A DNA stretch of 64,000 nucleotides from the NCBI RefSeq assembly GCF_026242045.1, contig NZ_JAPJDO010000007.1:124001-188000 (forward strand), written 5' to 3'. Both the position numbers and the translations under genes were made by a program. Below the pieces are notes generated by a model. The model saw only the letters and a program-made list of their open reading frames with translations. It ran no database searches and was not told the origin of the DNA. Every line of letters starts with the position of its first letter. Position 1 is the stretch's first letter. Shown one piece after another: positions 63,555 through 64,000 of this stretch. Source of the DNA: Mycobacterium pinniadriaticum. GTDB lineage: Bacteria > Actinomycetota > Actinomycetes > Mycobacteriales > Mycobacteriaceae.

Positions 63555-64000
63555 GGCGCACACATTGCCAGGAAAGCCCCCAACTCCACCAACCCTGCCG
63601 GCGTCGACGGCAGGTAGTCGGTCAGCATCGTCGACCGCACGATCACCGCCGCGTACTTCGCCCGGCTCACCGCGACGTTGAGGCGATTGCGATTGAGTAG
63701 GAAGGAGATTCCCCGCGGTACCTCCGCGATCGAGGAGGCCACCATTGAGATGAAGACGACCGGGGCCTGGCGGCCCTGGAATTTGTCCACCGTGCCGGCC
63801 TGCACCTCGGCCAATCCCGCCGCGTCGAGCAGGCGGCGTAACAGCACCACCTGGGCGTTGTAGGGCGTGACGATCAGCACGTCGGCGGCGGTCAGTTCTC
63901 GGGTGCCGTCCTCGTCGGTCCAGGCTGAGCCGAGCATGCCGATGATCTCGGTGACGATCGCCTCGGCCTCCTGCCGGCTGTCGGTCGAATTGCCGTCGTG
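63551..64000 (-). CDS. C-terminal part of an SF1 (UvrD/Upf1-like) helicase (Rv1251c-like), cut by window edge
   Basis: 149 residues visible, open to the right end. SF1 motifs are clear: VLIVTPYNAQVVLLRRLLD (motif IV region), AGTVDKFQGRQAPVVFISMV (motif V) and LLNRNRLNVAVSRAK (motif VI). In M. tuberculosis the gene after the Rv1250 pump is Rv1251c, a large helicase/nuclease-like protein; here about 12 kb of catabolic genes separate them. The nuclease part, if any, is outside the window. Confidence 0.88.
   Translation of the reverse strand, partial: HDGNSTDSRQEAEAIVTEIIGMLGSAWTDEDGTRELTAADVLIVTPYNAQVVLLRRLLDAAGLAEVQAGTVDKFQGRQAPVVFISMVASSIAEVPRGISFLLNRNRLNVAVSRAKYAAVIVRSTMLTDYLPSTPAGLVELGAFLAMCAP

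Overview
This is a high-GC chromosomal window from a mycobacterium, most likely a non-tuberculous Mycolicibacterium or Mycobacterium. Recognisable markers are the trehalose importer LpqY-SugABC, the four-activity 2-oxoglutarate decarboxylase Kgd, CorA, LpqZ, an Rv2629-like protein, and many genes ending in GTGA/ATGA overlaps. As I recall the M. tuberculosis map, the backbone order follows Rv1230c-Rv1251c: an Rv1230c-like start, a DUF1003 protein, a PRC/MgtE_N/CBS protein, DUF4190 proteins, an Rv1234-like protein, lpqY-sugABC, corA, a malate enzyme, lpqZ, an SDR, kgd, an Rv1249c-like protein, a 14-TM MFS pump (Rv1250-like) and an Rv1251c-like helicase.

Layout. 1-9502: envelope proteins, a CitE-like lyase and the lpqY-sugA-sugB-sugC operon. 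9510-9790: a broken copy of a SUFU-domain gene. 9831-20898: two very large secreted proteins on the minus strand, of 2472 and 1120 residues. 20899-21650: a gene-free, AT-richer stretch. 21651-33276: the intact SUFU-domain gene, corA, malic enzyme, lpqZ, an SDR, a DUF732 protein, kgd, an Rv1249c-like membrane protein and a Bcr/CflA-type efflux pump. 33350-48082: one gene of about 4910 codons. 48247-51519: Rv2629-like protein and MFS pump. 51762-63554: an accessory catabolic block with an SDR, a six-gene minus-strand operon (MDR dehydrogenase, HpaI-type aldolase, SDR, Baeyer-Villiger-type monooxygenase, esterase, unknown), SMP-30 lactonase, thioesterase, MFS and a FAD oxidase. It ends in the 3' part of an SF1 helicase.

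The most unusual content is a family of three giant secreted proteins inserted into this conserved backbone. All have an export signal, a Ser/Thr/Ala/Pro-rich stretch, cadherin/VCBS-like repeats and beta-propeller repeats. The longest adds roughly 3300 residues of PGRS-type glycine-rich repeat without any PE domain. It also carries two related serine alpha/beta-hydrolase domains: one sits inside a repeat unit, the other is the C-terminus. That gene is bracketed by a 31-bp direct repeat (30/31 identical), which duplicates the 3' ends of the two neighbouring convergent genes; this looks like the scar of an insertion. The 1120-residue protein ends in a Ser/Thr-rich beta domain resembling aerolysin-type (ETX/MTX2) pore-forming proteins. 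I read the three as a secreted or surface module for binding, lipolysis or membrane attack, but no function is proven by the sequence.

The catabolic block reads as a coherent pathway: alcohol to ketone (SDR/MDR), ketone to ester or lactone (BVMO), ester or lactone hydrolysis (esterase, SMP-30), then carbon-carbon cleavage by the aldolase.
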